DNA from: Selaginella tamariscina
Taxonomy: Eukaryota; Streptophyta; Lycopodiopsida; Selaginellales; Selaginellaceae
Assembly (NCBI GenBank): GCA_003024785.1
Contig: PUQB01000389.1
Coordinates: 1 to 64,000, forward strand
DNA length: 64,000 nucleotides
Direction: 5' to 3'
The notes beneath the pieces were generated by a model. The model saw only the letters and a program-made list of their open reading frames with translations. It did no database searches and was not told where the DNA came from. The position numbers were made by a program, and so were the translations under genes. Position 1 is the stretch's first letter. Each line of letters starts with the position of its first letter. Below, in pieces: positions 23,896 through 36,699 of this stretch.

Positions 23896-24292
23896 GCACG
23901 AGCATTAGAAAGCCAGTATGACCTCGATGCAAGCAGAGCATGAACCGCTCAACGTCGTCAGGAACAAGCCGACTAGTTTCTGTTAGACCTGCTTTGTTGG
24001 AGAACATGTACGTGTTAACAAAGTTGAGCCCAGCAACCACGCCATAGGCAATCTTCCTGTAAGGCTGGTGCATAAAAATCTTCCTGATGCCTTGAACCAT
24101 ACTACCAACTGCTTCAATTTCTTCAATATCCTCGCTCACCACTTGCATCACCCATACGACCTTTGACCAAACTATGTCTATTTCCCTAAAGTAGAAGCTC
24201 CTATTGGGAGTATTATGTATTCCTAAGGGGAGTGCTGGGAATGTAATGTATTCCAGGTCAACCAGATCCAGAGAGTCATGAAAGCCAACCAT
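23855..24292 (-). CDS. Unrecognised 145-residue open frame
   Basis: An uninterrupted minus-strand frame in DNA that is otherwise short of long frames. The product has even, globular composition (LDLVDLEYITFPALPLGIHN, IVWSKVVWVMQVV, DVERFMLCLHRGHTGFLML) with no zinc knuckle or transposon signature that I know. It could be a large exon of a decayed host gene or a part of an unknown element. The gene end toward 23829 overlaps the dispersed repeat. Function unknown. Confidence 0.35.
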   Translation of the reverse strand: MVGFHDSLDLVDLEYITFPALPLGIHNTPNRSFYFREIDIVWSKVVWVMQVVSEDIEEIEAVGSMVQGIRKIFMHQPYRKIAYGVVAGLNFVNTYMFSNKAGLTETSRLVPDDVERFMLCLHRGHTGFLMLVHYMSVPPAAHGFV

Positions 24293-24403
24293 CTGTTGTA
24301 AGTTGGAATGTCATGAGTCAAGGAAACTATATATATATACAAGGTCTAGAGAAATATAGTAAAAAATAAAGTTTTATTTTTATTTGTCTATTTAGTCTTT
24401 ACA

Positions 24404-26420
24404 TGGTATCAGAGCGGGACCTCCTCCCACTTTGAAAGAAAAATGGCATAGTCATCTTCCTTAACCTTGGAAGTGTTTGATGGCAAAGATTTTCAATCAT
24501 GGAAAACTAAAATGTAATTCTACTTCATGGAAAAGGATCTCTGGAGCATGATCAAGAATGAACTCAAGCTAGAGGATGATGCAGATTAGAAAAAGGAGTG
24601 GGACACAAAGAACAACAAGGCATTAGGGGTATTGGGACAAGACCTCGAAAAGAAATATTGAAGCTACCTGGACATTGACAAAACGGCAAAGGAAAACTAA
24701 GATGTTGTGTGCTTGATGCTTGGTACAACCAGCAGAGCGAGATTGTTGGAACTCAAGCTTTAGCTGAATAGCCACAAATAGGGCAAGCAGAATCTGTAAG
24801 TGATTTTGCCAGCGCACTCTTTTGGACATCACCAAGCAGATTGATGCCGTTTAGTTGAGGGAATTTGACACTGACGAGCTGATCACAGTTTTCTTCAAAG
24901 GACTTAGCGGGCCAATGCAACTCATAGGGTCACAGTTTCAGTAACACTTTTGGCCAAATTATAGCCAATCTCACAGCATTGGAGGGCTTTCTCAAGTCCA
25001 AGCAAGTGAGCTCCAATGAGAAAGAATTAGCACTCTTCCCAGGAAAGGGGAAACAATCTATCACAGTATGGGATAGACTAGGACCCACAAACAATTAGGG
25101 CGAAAGCAGCAAGCGAGAAAAGTTCAAGAAGAAAAAGAAAAACGATCTCTGCAACATTTGCAAGAAACCAGGACATTGGGCAAGAGATTGCACGGACATA
25201 GAGGCCAAGAAACCAAAGGAGGTGCGAAAAGCTGAGGCAAAGAGAATGGCGGCAAGCAAGAAGAAGTTGGCCAACTTTGCTAGCACAACAGAAAGTAATG
25301 AGGATGAGGACATGGACAACCATGGCAGTTTGTTCATGGCCACTATGTACAAAACATTCTTGGCACAACAGTAGAAGTTGTGTACAAACACATAACACAC
25401 CTCAGGGAAATTTTCACCATGCTAAAAAAGGTTCGAGGACACATGAGGATTTTCCTGGGAGATGATTATTCTTACAAGGTGGAGGGAGTTGGCATAATCG
25501 ACATCAAGCTACCAACATGATAGATTGTCAATGTCAAGAATATTTACTACGTTCTTGGAATGAACAAGACAAGTGATGGTAAAAGGCATGAGCATCACCT
25601 TATCAAGTGCAATAAAGTATTGTGAGTCGTGTGCACTTAGTAAACATCACTGGCTCCCTTTTCCACATATAGCCACTAATTGTGCTAAGGAAACTTTAGC
25701 ACTTATTCATTCTGATGTTTCTGGAAACATGCCCACACTTTTCAGAGACAAGAAACTATACTTTGTGACCTTCATCAACGACTTCTCATGAATTGTCGCA
25801 GTGAAATTCTTGTAGCTCAAGTTAGAAGCCTTAGAGAAATTCAAGAAATACAAGGCTCAAGTGGAGTTGCAGACATGAAGGAAAATAAAAATGCTGAGAA
25901 GTGATGGAGGTGGGGAGTATACATCCAAGGAATTTGTCAGTTTTTATAATTCCTTTGGAATATAAAGGCAATTCTCAATTCTTGATACAATCATACAAGC
26001 AGCAAAATGGTGTAGCAGAGCAAATGAATCGCACACTCCAAGAGGCAGCACTAACTCTCTTACGAGACTCAGGCCTACTAAATTTCTTTTGGTGTGAGGC
26101 TATCACTATGGTAGCTTACTTGCGTAACCGCCAGATTACAAAAGTTGTACTAGGGAAGACCCCATACGAAGCGTGGTATGGTGTAAAACTAGATGTGAGC
26201 CATCTACGTGTTTTTGGGAGCATTTGCCATGCGCATGTGCTTAAAAAACATAGAGATAAGCTCGTTAGCACTAGCCAAAAGTGCGTCCTTGTTGAATATG
26301 TAGACACCATGAACGGCTACAAGTTCTTTAACCTCGAAACTTAGAAAATGATCGTGAGTAGGGACATCATCTTTGATGAGTCTAAGACATACACTGTTGT
26401 GGGGAAATTTGGATCATCAT
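24404..26420 (+). mobile_element. Ty1/copia element remnant
   Basis: TGGTATCAGAGC at 24404-24415 is the classic primer-binding site (initiator Met tRNA), right after TTTACA, which would be the 5' LTR end. Parts follow in order: gag start (about 24440-24900), CCHC knuckle (25150-25195, CNICKKPGHWARDC), pre-integrase zinc region (25573-25791, YCESCALSKHHWLPF) and the integrase C-terminal part (25901-26344, RVFGSICHAHV). Broken fossil with many breaks. I could not delimit either LTR. Confidence 0.8.
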
Positions 26421-27630
26421 CTTGGTAGCCCTTAGTATGCATGTAGTAAACTAGTCTTCTACTTATATTATACACCTTTGTATCACATAATCATTCACTT
26501 TCACCTTTGTTTATCTTTTTTACATGGTCAACCTAATTTAAGTATTAACTAGTCAACATTATTATCTTAATACATGTAGTTAATGCTTGCTTTAACTAAG
26601 CACCTTTGTTGCATATATCTTCCCTGTCACTTTTTAAAAAGTTTCACTTGTACTTTGTTTTTTTCAAGTCAAAGTCAAGTGTAACCCTCTCCTTAAACTT
26701 TTATTATTTATGACTATAAGGTTAAATTAAGCCCACCATTTTTTATAACCCCCTATCATTTATATATACTAAGTTGAGTCAAGCTCACCTTCTTCTATAA
26801 CCTTCATGTCATTTATGTACATGAGTTTGTTCAAAACCACCATTCTTATGTAACCTCCCCTTTCTTACACCCCTACCTAATCTACATGTATTCTTTATAT
26901 TATTTGAAGTATATAAGAAAAACCAAGGCCCAAGAGCAAGAGTGTTTTTTTCTTTTTTTCTTTCCTTTTTTTTATAAATGAGAGTGTGGATGTTTTGTGT
27001 GTACTTTTATGACAAGAAATATAAAAATTAATTAATTAAGGTCTTTGTGTGTTATGAGTTTTATCTCATGTTTTCCTTTCTTTTTTATTCTTCTTATGTG
27101 TGATTATTAACAAGAATTATTATGATGCATCACACCAAGACCATTAAGTCCCGAACATATGAATCCCCAAGTGAATTTTCTTCAATATGTTTTTGGTGCG
27201 ATGAATGTAAAATGCTAACATTTATTGTTTATGAATTTTCATAAACTTGAGCGTTCTTTTTAGAGAAGGTTCTTTCAATTTCCAAGACCCTTCAAAATCA
27301 CATCATGAAGTGTTGTTTTGAGCATCCACATGGGTTTATTTTAAATAATAAGTTGGTGATCATTCGAGTGTGGGATTTTAGAGAATTCAAGTTTGAGATA
27401 CTTCTGGTGATTACAAATGTATTTTTGAGGAGATGGGAGGTGAACAGAGCATAGATCAAGATTTGGCACATGTGCGATAGTGATGACATTGCTGAGGCAC
27501 ATCGTTTGAGTATGAATCTTCCTTACATTGATCTTCACATTGTAGTTGTAACAGTATCTCATTGAAGTCTTTGAGATCTTGCAGAGTGTGGAGTTTGGTG
27601 AAGCAGGGGTATTGTACGCATTGTGAAAGG
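26421..27630. other. AT-rich spacer
   Basis: No gene or repeat recognised. Contains long T runs and mixed AT-rich sequence. Confidence 0.6.
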
Positions 27631-28740
27631 TTCAATTGTGTTTGTTAATGTGGCAAGTTAATTTCGATGGAACATACAAACCAAAAAAACAAGTTGCAAG
27701 TGTAGGTGTCATGTTAACTGATCCAATAGGGAAGTGAATCAAGATTTTTAAGTTAACTTCTAGTGCTAATTCTTGTAATCAAGCAAAGTATTCTACATTG
27801 ATTTGAGGATTGGAGGAGGCAAGGAGCCAAGGCAAAGAATGTGGTTATAGTTAGTGACTTTAAGTTGGTGACGAATCAAGTGCAAAGTCATTGAAAGGTG
27901 AAAAAGGCCGAATTGTTAGTGCTTTTTGAGCATGTTCAAGATCTCAAAAGAGGGTTCGACACTTTTGAGATAAAGCATGTCCCTCAAAAAGAGAATCTAG
28001 AGGCTGACAAGCTTGTGCAGAGGGGCACATTGGTTCGTCAAAGTGATATCTCTTCATCTACTTGTAACCAGGTGAACTCCTTGCCATTTTTACATTTGTA
28101 AATATGATGTCTATTCCAATGTATCACGGGTTGCAAAATGAGGATGTAAATCGGTATTTACATTCATTCAAGTAAGCATGCATTTCGAATAGAGATAGAT
28201 GATTGACATAGTTGGGATAGGTTGAGTGAGGCTTTTCTAGCAGAGCATGGGAAGCTAGAGATGTTGGACGAAGCCATGAAGCAATTGAATCAATTGAGGC
28301 AAAATGAAGAAGAGAGTGTGAAGGCATTCGGCGAGTGTGTGTTGGAGCTTCAATGCAAGCTATGAAGTGGTTTGGGAGTGGAGGCCTCCGAAGAACTGGA
28401 GGATGCATCCAAAGAGTCCAAGTTGGCTGTTGGGGTAGATGCATTAGTGTTTAACAAGTTTGTTGCTGGATTGAAGCCAGTGTTACGCTAAAAGGTGAAG
28501 AACAAAGAGCCTAGCAACTTGCAGGAAGTTGTGAAGATTGCCATGAGAAAGGAGGCACTTCTTATGGAGTTAATGAAGCCTCAACCTCAACAGTGGCACC
28601 ACAACCAATATTGACATCAGTTCTACAAACACCTCAAGTTGTGATTCTTACAACCATTCTAGTTAAATCATATGAGTTAGAGAGTAGCATCGCCAAGTTG
28701 ACCTTGAATTTGAATGAGCTCAAGTTAACTTAACTTATTA
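27631..28740 (+). mobile_element. Ty3/gypsy fragments: RNase H-like and gag-like
   Basis: 27640-28100 resembles a plant gypsy RNase H of the reverse-transcribing element type (NFDGTYKPKKQVASVGVMLTD; later FEIKHVPQKENLEADKL). 28230-28600 resembles a gag C-terminal half (EESVKAFGECVLELQCKL; NKFVAGLKPVLR). Broken fossils, perhaps from more than one element because the order is not that of an intact one. Confidence 0.6.
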
Positions 28741-30200
28741 GGTTAACTTAACTTTATACTGCATTAGGTTAACTTTATTAATTTGGTTAGTTCATTTTAA
28801 CATATTTTTAAGCACTGCCATGGTTAATCTGTAAATATTAACGAAGTATGTTTAGTCCCAAGTATGATAAAACACTCCCAACCACAAATATAGCATGAAT
28901 ACTGTGCAGAGAATATACACACATATGTATAGTGTGAATAAATAATATACACTTAATATGTAGAAGTTGGCATTCACCCTGAGATGTTGAATTAAACCGT
29001 TTATATATATATATATATATATACACACACATACATATATACATACATAGTAAATATTTAGAATAACAAGTTCATTGAAAGTTCCACGTTGCACATGTAA
29101 TTTGTATTTAAATATTTTTAAGTATATGTATTTATGTATCATAATTTGAATGAAATAATAAACTTGTATGATTGTTATTTATTAAATAAAATTTAAACAT
29201 ATATAACATATTTAAATTAAAGCATATATATTCATATTAAAATTTTAAATGGTGGTAAATCTTATTTCATTTAATAGATCTTTAAAGGTGCCCTCTAATA
29301 AATTATTTGGCAAAAACTTGTGCATATATATGGGCATTAACATATACATATACACCAATTATTTCTAATGTGTACAATGTATATACATGTGTATATATAC
29401 TGAGGTTTATATATGAAAATATGTAAGAGACAAAAGATCAAAATGGTGATGTTGTATATATTATGTGATATTCATAGTAAATACAAATATGTATGTACAT
29501 CTAAAGTTGTATGTACATGTACAGAACATATATTAGCATGTGTGTAACATGTATGGCGTGTATGTAAGAGAAGTGAACGTTATTGATGTACACATACACA
29601 AATTGCATTCTTTATGTATGTATGTGTATATGTGTGTGTATAGGTTAAAAGAGTACTCGTGTTAAGGTTTTATCCTACCAAAATTTAATATGTTATTTTA
29701 ATAATATACACACAGTATTTCTTATGTGATACACACTCTCACACACACACCCAATAACATATTTTAATAAATAAAGTAATTTTAATATTAATTTCAGTAA
29801 CATATAAAAAATAGTAAGAAATTTATACTTTTAATATTATATTAAACACATACATGTAATAAACTACAACACATGTTTATTTATATTAAATAGTAAAACG
29901 TGTGAACCATAAACACGTGTTAAAGTTTAACATTGAAATAAATTAATGATTTTTAAGATCAAGGTTAAATAAAAGTTAACTCATTTAATTAGCATATTTT
30001 GTAATAAGTATATAACATTCCCCTGTTAGGTTGCAGTTATTATCTTGCAAGTGTCAGATGGTCTATTATAGTGCATGCCTGAGGTTTAAGTTTTCATCAA
30101 GCTAGTAATGGGATTGCATATTACCAAGTACTTGTTCACTCGGAAGCATATGATGGAGTAGTTAGGGGCATCACATAAACCTCGCTATTGTAATGACAAC
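28741..30200. other. Very AT-rich spacer
   Basis: Contains TA/CA tracts (29008-29040) and scattered CA/TG runs. No gene recognised. Confidence 0.65.
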
Positions 30201-31260
30201 AAGACTTATTAATCCTAGTGACAAGCATATTTTGTGTCTTGTGCTTAGAGTCTCAAAAGTGCAAAGCTCTCTCCATGGATTGCCATGGCTTGCACACCCA
30301 AATTACTTGGGAGTTTTCCTTCAATGTAAGACGTCAAAAAAATGGTGAAGAAATCCCCTTTGGTAAAGTGGACCAGCCAGATTGTTCCTTGTGCTGTTGT
30401 TCCTCGCATCCTTAAATTTGCTTCTAAAGTTGCATCCTTTACCTTTACCTTGAAAGGATTAAGACTAAACTGCAAGTCATACTTCTTAAAAATGAGTTAT
30501 TTTCAAAAACAAAGAATGTTGTCTAAAGGATCTCGTTAAGTTTCTCCTCCTACGTGGCTCTTGTACCCAGCCACGTCAGCATTTTTCATCCTGAACTTAG
30601 TCGGAATATGCCAACCTTAGGTTTTCCCTTTTTTTCCGTCAATTTCTCAATCCCACTCCTCTGATACCACCTTATATCTCCTGCATCATCTGCATATAAC
30701 AAATGTATATCACCTGTATATGTTAGGTGGGGTATATATGGACATCTCTGTTGACATACACATGTGTTGTATATCTGCGTGTAAATAGATATATATAAAT
30801 GAGTGTAAACACTCTCTCTCTCTATACACACAGTAGACGTATTTGAGTACCTTGATTATAGAGTTCGATAATCGGAGCTTCTTGAGTCACAATACTTCTT
30901 AGTACACATATTATACACACGTACAATTTATGTGTGTGTGTGTTCTCTGCATGTTTAAAGACCATTTTTTGATTATCCTTGTTTTCTTCAAAATCATCAA
31001 TGATATGTATATACAGACATATACACATACAATGTATGTACCTATATACCTGAACACAATTATGCTAATAATGATAGATCTGGAATCTGAGAAGTGAGGC
31101 CTTCTAAAAGTTATTAGTTGCAACTGCTTATAATAAAGGACACATGCTGGTGATTTATTTAGGAGAATGGACGTGTGTTGTCCGTCCGTGGTGGTGAACA
31201 AGGAGAGGCAGTTTGAGCTGGCCGTCTTCGATGCTTCGGTTGATCAAGAGCCTGTATTTC
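30201..31260. other. Unassigned, weak coding look
   Basis: A minus-strand frame at 30245-30475 (76 residues) and a plus-strand stretch at 31168-31260 (MDVCCPSVVVNKERQFELAV) look coding-like in composition, but neither is recognised. A TC/CA tract lies at about 30810-30830. Confidence 0.4.
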
Positions 31261-32400
31261 TTATCCTACCAAACAACAATTTTAATATGTTATTTACAGA
31301 ACACACACACACACACACAATGTTACATATTTTAATATTTTATTAGTTTAACATTTAACATATTATTTTAAACAATGTAAAGCTAAAATAAAATTTAACT
31401 CATTCAATTTTGATATATACTATTTTTTTAATGAGTTTAAGGCTGAAATCAAATTTAAACCATTCAATTAATATTATTTTTTAAAATTTATATTTATTAT
31501 TCACATTATTAAATTTACCATTATTCTTAAAAATTTAAGATTGAAATAAAATTTAATTCATACATATATCACATGGAATATTATATTATTATATATTTTA
31601 ATTGATTTATGATTGTTATTTTTTTAAATAACTTAAAACTGAAATTTAAACTATCCAATTAAAAGATATCCTCGAATAATTCGTCCCGCTAGTCTCTTCC
31701 GTAGGTTGACTGGCTTCACCACTCTGGGCCTGGCACCGCCACGTATCAGATATTCGAAGGCATTTCATGGATAGAGAAAGCAACCTTGTAAGCATATTGC
31801 CTCTAAGATTGACATTATCTGTTGGATCCAGCAAGCAAAACTGTTGTTATTGTTACTGAGGTATTTTATTTTCTGAGGTCTGGACAGCCGATCAATTTAC
31901 AGTGTCGCCAAAATATAGACCATCGTTTCCTTCACTTGGTTGCCCCTAGTCTCAAACAAAGCCGTGTGCTGCTGGTGGTACGTACAACCGCCGTTATTTT
32001 AAATTGTACTTAAAAGACAAATTAAAGTTGATTAGTTTCTTAAAATTATTTAAAAAATTAATGACGAGTGAACAGATGTCGGGAGTGTGAACCGGCAACT
32101 CGTATACTTGTGTAATGGACCAGGCTGAGAGTTGTAGCAACTCTTGGATCAGTGGACTGGAATTGACCAAAACTTATTGGCATTGACTGGACCTGACGTC
32201 GACTGTGAGAGCCAACAGTTTGACTGTGGACTATGAGATGTGGACAAATGGAGTAGACTGGCGTTGACTAAAGGGTATTGATGTCGACCAGTGTTTACAA
32301 AATTTAAAATTTTAACTTATAAAATTTCCTACAACTTTGAAATAAAAAAGGAAATATGAAAATCCTATAAGTAAGATTTCTAAAACTTGTGATTTTAAAT
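31261..32400. other. AT-rich spacer and a GC-richer island
   Basis: 31261-31660 is AT-rich. 31680-31990 is more balanced and ends in the second copy of the dispersed repeat. No gene recognised. Confidence 0.5.
31921..31987. repeat. Dispersed repeat, copy 2
   Basis: Matches 23829-23895 with a few differences and a small insertion. The last 20 or so bases (GTGTGCTGCTGGTGGTAC) are identical. Confidence 0.6.
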
Positions 32401-32409
32401 GGTACCTTT

Positions 32410-34555
32410 TTACATGAGATGCTTAGCATACTTCCCAGAAGCTTTCCAATGTTGAACTGCTAGATGAATGGGAAACTCATCAAGTTTTTCCATTGGTGGC
32501 CCCTGTAAAGCAATTCTCAACAGAGAATCCATAGTGCTGGTTTTCAATCTGTTTCTCCACTTATCTTTGATATGGCTTAGCTTGCTGAATCCTCTTTCAC
32601 AGATAGCTGTACTACAACACTGAACCATTCCAAGTCCTCCCAGCTTAACAAGCTCTGAGTACTTCTCTTGGTAAGCTCTCACAGACATAATAATCTTCAT
32701 CACCTCCAAGAAACTTTTTCCTTGCCATTCTGTTGAAGCTTGAACTTTGAACTTCTTGTACTCAGCTAGAACAGCTTCCTTAGATAAGAGCTTGAGAAAG
32801 CTCTTCCCAGCAACCTGTTTTCTTCTCCATAAAACCTCAAAAGAGCATCAACTTCCAAAATACCATAATCCTTCAAAGCTCTATTACTTGTAGGCATATG
32901 CAAAGGACTAAGTGCTTTGAAGTTCTCCAAGACACATGCCTCCTTAAACCTTCTCTTTAAACTCTCCACCACCACTTTTGAGAAGTCTTGCTGGAACTGG
33001 AGAGCCAAATCTAAATCCGTTTTTCCATCCACACTTCTATCTAGCTCAATCCCTCTATAAAACATCCTTTCACAGCCCCTCTAAGTGCATGCAATTGTCC
33101 ATCTGTGGACCATAATCAGGAACAAGTACATACCCTTTGCTGTCTGTCTTTGAGGCATTAAGATCCATAGGTGCTTCCTCTAGAAACTCCATCTCTATTT
33201 GTCTGATGCATGTCTCCACTAGTCCTGCCACTAAGGTTACGTCCAAAACATTTTTCTGAAAGTCAAGGTTCAAGTCAGTGACCAGACGTAAAACATCAGC
33301 CAGAAAATGCAATACATAAACCACTGTAAAATCTGCTAGCTTCTGGAAAAGAGTAGGTTTCTCCTCTTTCAAGATCTCCATGACAGGCTCAAAGTTTGTA
33401 CAAAGCTTGTCAACAGCTGCATGTCTAGACAACCATCTGGTCCCTTGAATTGCTTCAAGCTTACTTGGAATATAAGCAAGTTCTTCCTGTAAGCTTTGCA
33501 AGTGACTTGATCTTTGAGAGCTCCTAGAAAAAAAGGCTGCTACAGAATTCACCAATTTATCCACTCTTGTCATCATCTCTTTGCACCTCACATCCTTTGC
33601 ACAATCCCCCACTGCCAGATTACTTCTATGAGCTACACAATGCAAAGATGTGATGAAAGGATTGACTTGCTTCAACCTTGTAGCAACTCCAGTATTTCTC
33701 CCTACCATCACAGAGGCTCCATCGCTGCCAAATGCTACTAGCTTGCTCATGTCCAAACCAAGCTCCATAATTTTTTGAAAATAGCCTCTGCATTATTATC
33801 TGTTAAGGCTAATAATCCTAAATAGCATGCTTAACTTCGGCCTCTTCAACGTAGCAAACATAGCAAATCAAGTGCTGAACAGTGCTTATATCTGTGGCCT
33901 CATCAATCATAAGCCCAAACCAAGGACTTTGATTGATCCTTTGAGAAACATTCTTCTCTAAAATGTGGCTGATGCTAGAGATGAACTTTTTGCATGCCTT
34001 GTCATTGTTGTAATGTGAAGGCAAATGACAACCAGTAGACTTCAAGAGCAAGCACAAAGATTGAAACTTGTTGAGGGAGAGATCCTCTTTTCCAACAAAT
34101 AAAGCAGCCTTGAAGAGTGTTGTTAGCTGCTCATCCACATGAACTTGCTGCTTCTCAACAACTATATCCAAAGAACCTTTTCCTTTTTCCATCAACCATA
34201 TGGCATTCTTGTGAGCTGAGCTTCTAGCATGTTCTTGAAAGGCTGAAGTTCTGATATTTGTAGCTCCATTCTTGCCAAAAGCAGTCCTGTTACCCCTATC
34301 CTGCTTGCAAGCTACACAAAACACTCTTCCTTTATCATAATCAAATCTCAGCCAATCATACTCTAACACCCAGCTTGATTTCCAAAGCTTTCTTGCATCT
34401 TTGATCCTGTTTTCTTCAGGCTCTTGATTTTCAATCACCACCTCAGCTTCCTGATTCAATGCTTTTTCTACTCTGCCAAACCAGCTATCCAATGGTCCAT
34501 TTCTCATTTTTTTCCTCTTACGCTCGTGCTCAAGCTCATGTTGCTCATTCTCCAT
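32410..34555 (-). mobile_element. hAT-superfamily DNA transposon, transposase with TTF-type zinc finger, decayed
   Basis: Four consecutive minus-strand frames (33818-34555, 33070-33768, 32766-33065, 32410-32709) give parts of one hAT transposase. In order: an N-terminal TTF-type zinc finger (VFCVACKQ then FQEHARSSAHKNA), a catalytic-core start GLMIDEATDIS (Asp), VAFGSDGASVMVG (Asp), HCVAHRSNLAV, and the C-terminal dimerisation block STAICERGFSKLSHIKDKWRNR, which carries the Glu region. It resembles the ZNF862/KIAA1586-like hAT group. Frame slips separate the four parts. One is at a run of six A at 33772-33777, where one more A would restore IFKKIMELG. Terminal inverted repeats and the 8-bp duplication were not found. 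Confidence 0.85.
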
Positions 34556-34563
34556 AAGATCTA

Positions 34564-34680
34564 AAGGAATATATGAAAATATACTTAATTAATGTGAACT
34601 ACTCAATTTACTACGTTGAACTACTCAATGCAGTAGTTGGTAGTTCACATTAATTAAAGTATATTTTTATATATTCTTTA
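34564..34680. repeat. Fold-back sequence beside the hAT element
   Basis: The left arm 34564-34602 (GGAATATATGAAAATATACTT...) and right arm 34641-34680 are reverse complements with few mismatches and a loop of about 38 bp. It stands directly upstream of the transposase start and could be subterminal DNA of that element or a separate small palindrome. Confidence 0.7.
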
Positions 34681-34689
34681 GAATATTCA

Positions 34690-36300
34690 ATAGCATATTT
34701 AAAGAATATACTATATATAAAAAGTTATTTCTAAAAAGTTTAAATTAAACCTTCAAACTTTCCTTTTATATTAATTTAAGAAGGCAGTTTTCCTATATTT
34801 AAAAAATGTAAAAGGAACCACTTCCTATAGTTATTTTTGGAACCTGAAAATTTAAAAATAAAACAGTAGCATGTCATAGTTCCCCGGAATTTGGCGAACA
34901 CTGATGTCGACTGGAACATGAATAGCAGTAATAGTGTTCTTAGAATTGAGAGAACAAAGAAGCAGAGAAGGGAACAACACACCTCAATAGCCATTGTCAT
35001 GCAACAAAGTGTTAAAATCTGATTCATTCTCCACATGAGCAATTTCTTCGGTGAACTTGATAACCATAGAAGACCCATTCACACCCATTCACTTGCCATT
35101 TGCCTTCTTGCCTCTTACCAACCTCAATCCCATAGAAGACCCAAAATAGTATGGTAAAAGTTGCTATTTTAAACAGTATCTATTTAGATAGTATAGACCC
35201 ATATACTACTATAGTATACTATCTAAATAGTCTATACTCGCCAATGACCAAGTACCCTCCCACTTCTTAAGCCCAATAGACTATAGTGTCCTAAGCTAAA
35301 ACCAATTGCAATCCATGGACACTGCTTAGATGCCTTGTCCTAAGGTTCGCAACGCTAGCCTAGGGGTATAACTGTCTTCCTTCGACAGCATCTACAAACC
35401 AGTAAATACATGTACAGGAATACACACATATAGATATATACATAATACTTAATAACACTTATACAAGATGTGACATACTTGATATATAAACACATGCACA
35501 CACACACCTAGAGAGAACTGTATTGTTAAAGTTTTGACCTGAAAAACTAACACACGGCTATTAATTGGTTATTTAACATCATAAATTTGTGTGAGCAATG
35601 CTAAGTCTTTTACAACCCTAACAATTTTTAAGATTGGACTCAAATGTTCAATTGGATAAGAGACTTAGACTATTAATGTGACGTATTATGACATTAGCAA
35701 AGCAAGTAATTTTTCAAATGTTTAATAAATTTTATTAGCATACTTTTGAGTAAATTCTTTTAATTAAATAATTATAATTCCATATCCATGTAATAGTATA
35801 CATACACTTTATATATATACAATATATACACTGTATATAATATAAAATTAAGAAAAAATTATCAAACTGACCCTCTAGTTTTATATAATTTTCAAATTGT
35901 TCAGGTAGTTTTGAAAATGTTCAAATTGGCCTTGAGTCAAATTTATTATTAATCAGCTTAATAAAAACACACACACACATGCAATGTTATAAATTTTAAC
36001 TTTATAATATATTTGTCATTTGTGTTATATTTTTTAACTTTACATATATTGCATGTTATTGTGCATATTTAACAAGCTTATCTCTTGGTAAACTTAAAAG
36101 TTATTAAATACGCATAATAATTCTGTGGCATGGATAAACTTAAAAACTTAAAGATAAACTCACCAAGTTAAGAGTTAAAAATTTAATTTAAAAATAAACT
36201 TACTAAGTTCAAAATAACAATTGAATTAAAATTTCATTAAATAGTTGATTTTATTAAACAGTTAAGCCCATCGATCGACGGTGGGCATGTATCCTACTTT
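34690..36300. other. AT-rich spacer
   Basis: No gene identified. A minus-strand frame at 34776-35078 has a start (MVIKFTEE upstream in another frame, about 35000-35090) that faintly recalls a thioredoxin N-terminus, but this is not enough for a call. Confidence 0.45.
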
Positions 36301-36645
36301 TCAATAAATAAAAGTCATCCGTTCGATATTAAAGTCACCCTTGTTATTTATCTTCCACAGATTGCCAAGCACATTCTTTTTTAAATTGGAACACATTCAA
36401 TCTTAAACTTATAGAAATTCAGAAAATTAAAACTTAAAAATTTCCTAAAAATAATAAAATAATGTTGAAACATATTTTAAGAAAACAAATACTAAGACTC
36501 TATTATACAAATACATTGCAGACCCAATTATACTTGCCGAACATGCATATAATATTACCCGTATATGCATGTATGAATATTATAGTATATTTAATGGATA
36601 TATAACATTCCTGGAGTGTATCAGTGCCGGACCTTAGATGCATAT

Positions 36646-36698
<53 letters not shown>
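36646..36698. repeat. Compound microsatellite (TC)n(AC)n
   Basis: About ten TC units followed directly by about sixteen AC units. On the minus strand this reads GT then GA. Confidence 0.95.
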
Positions 36699-36699
<1 letters not shown>

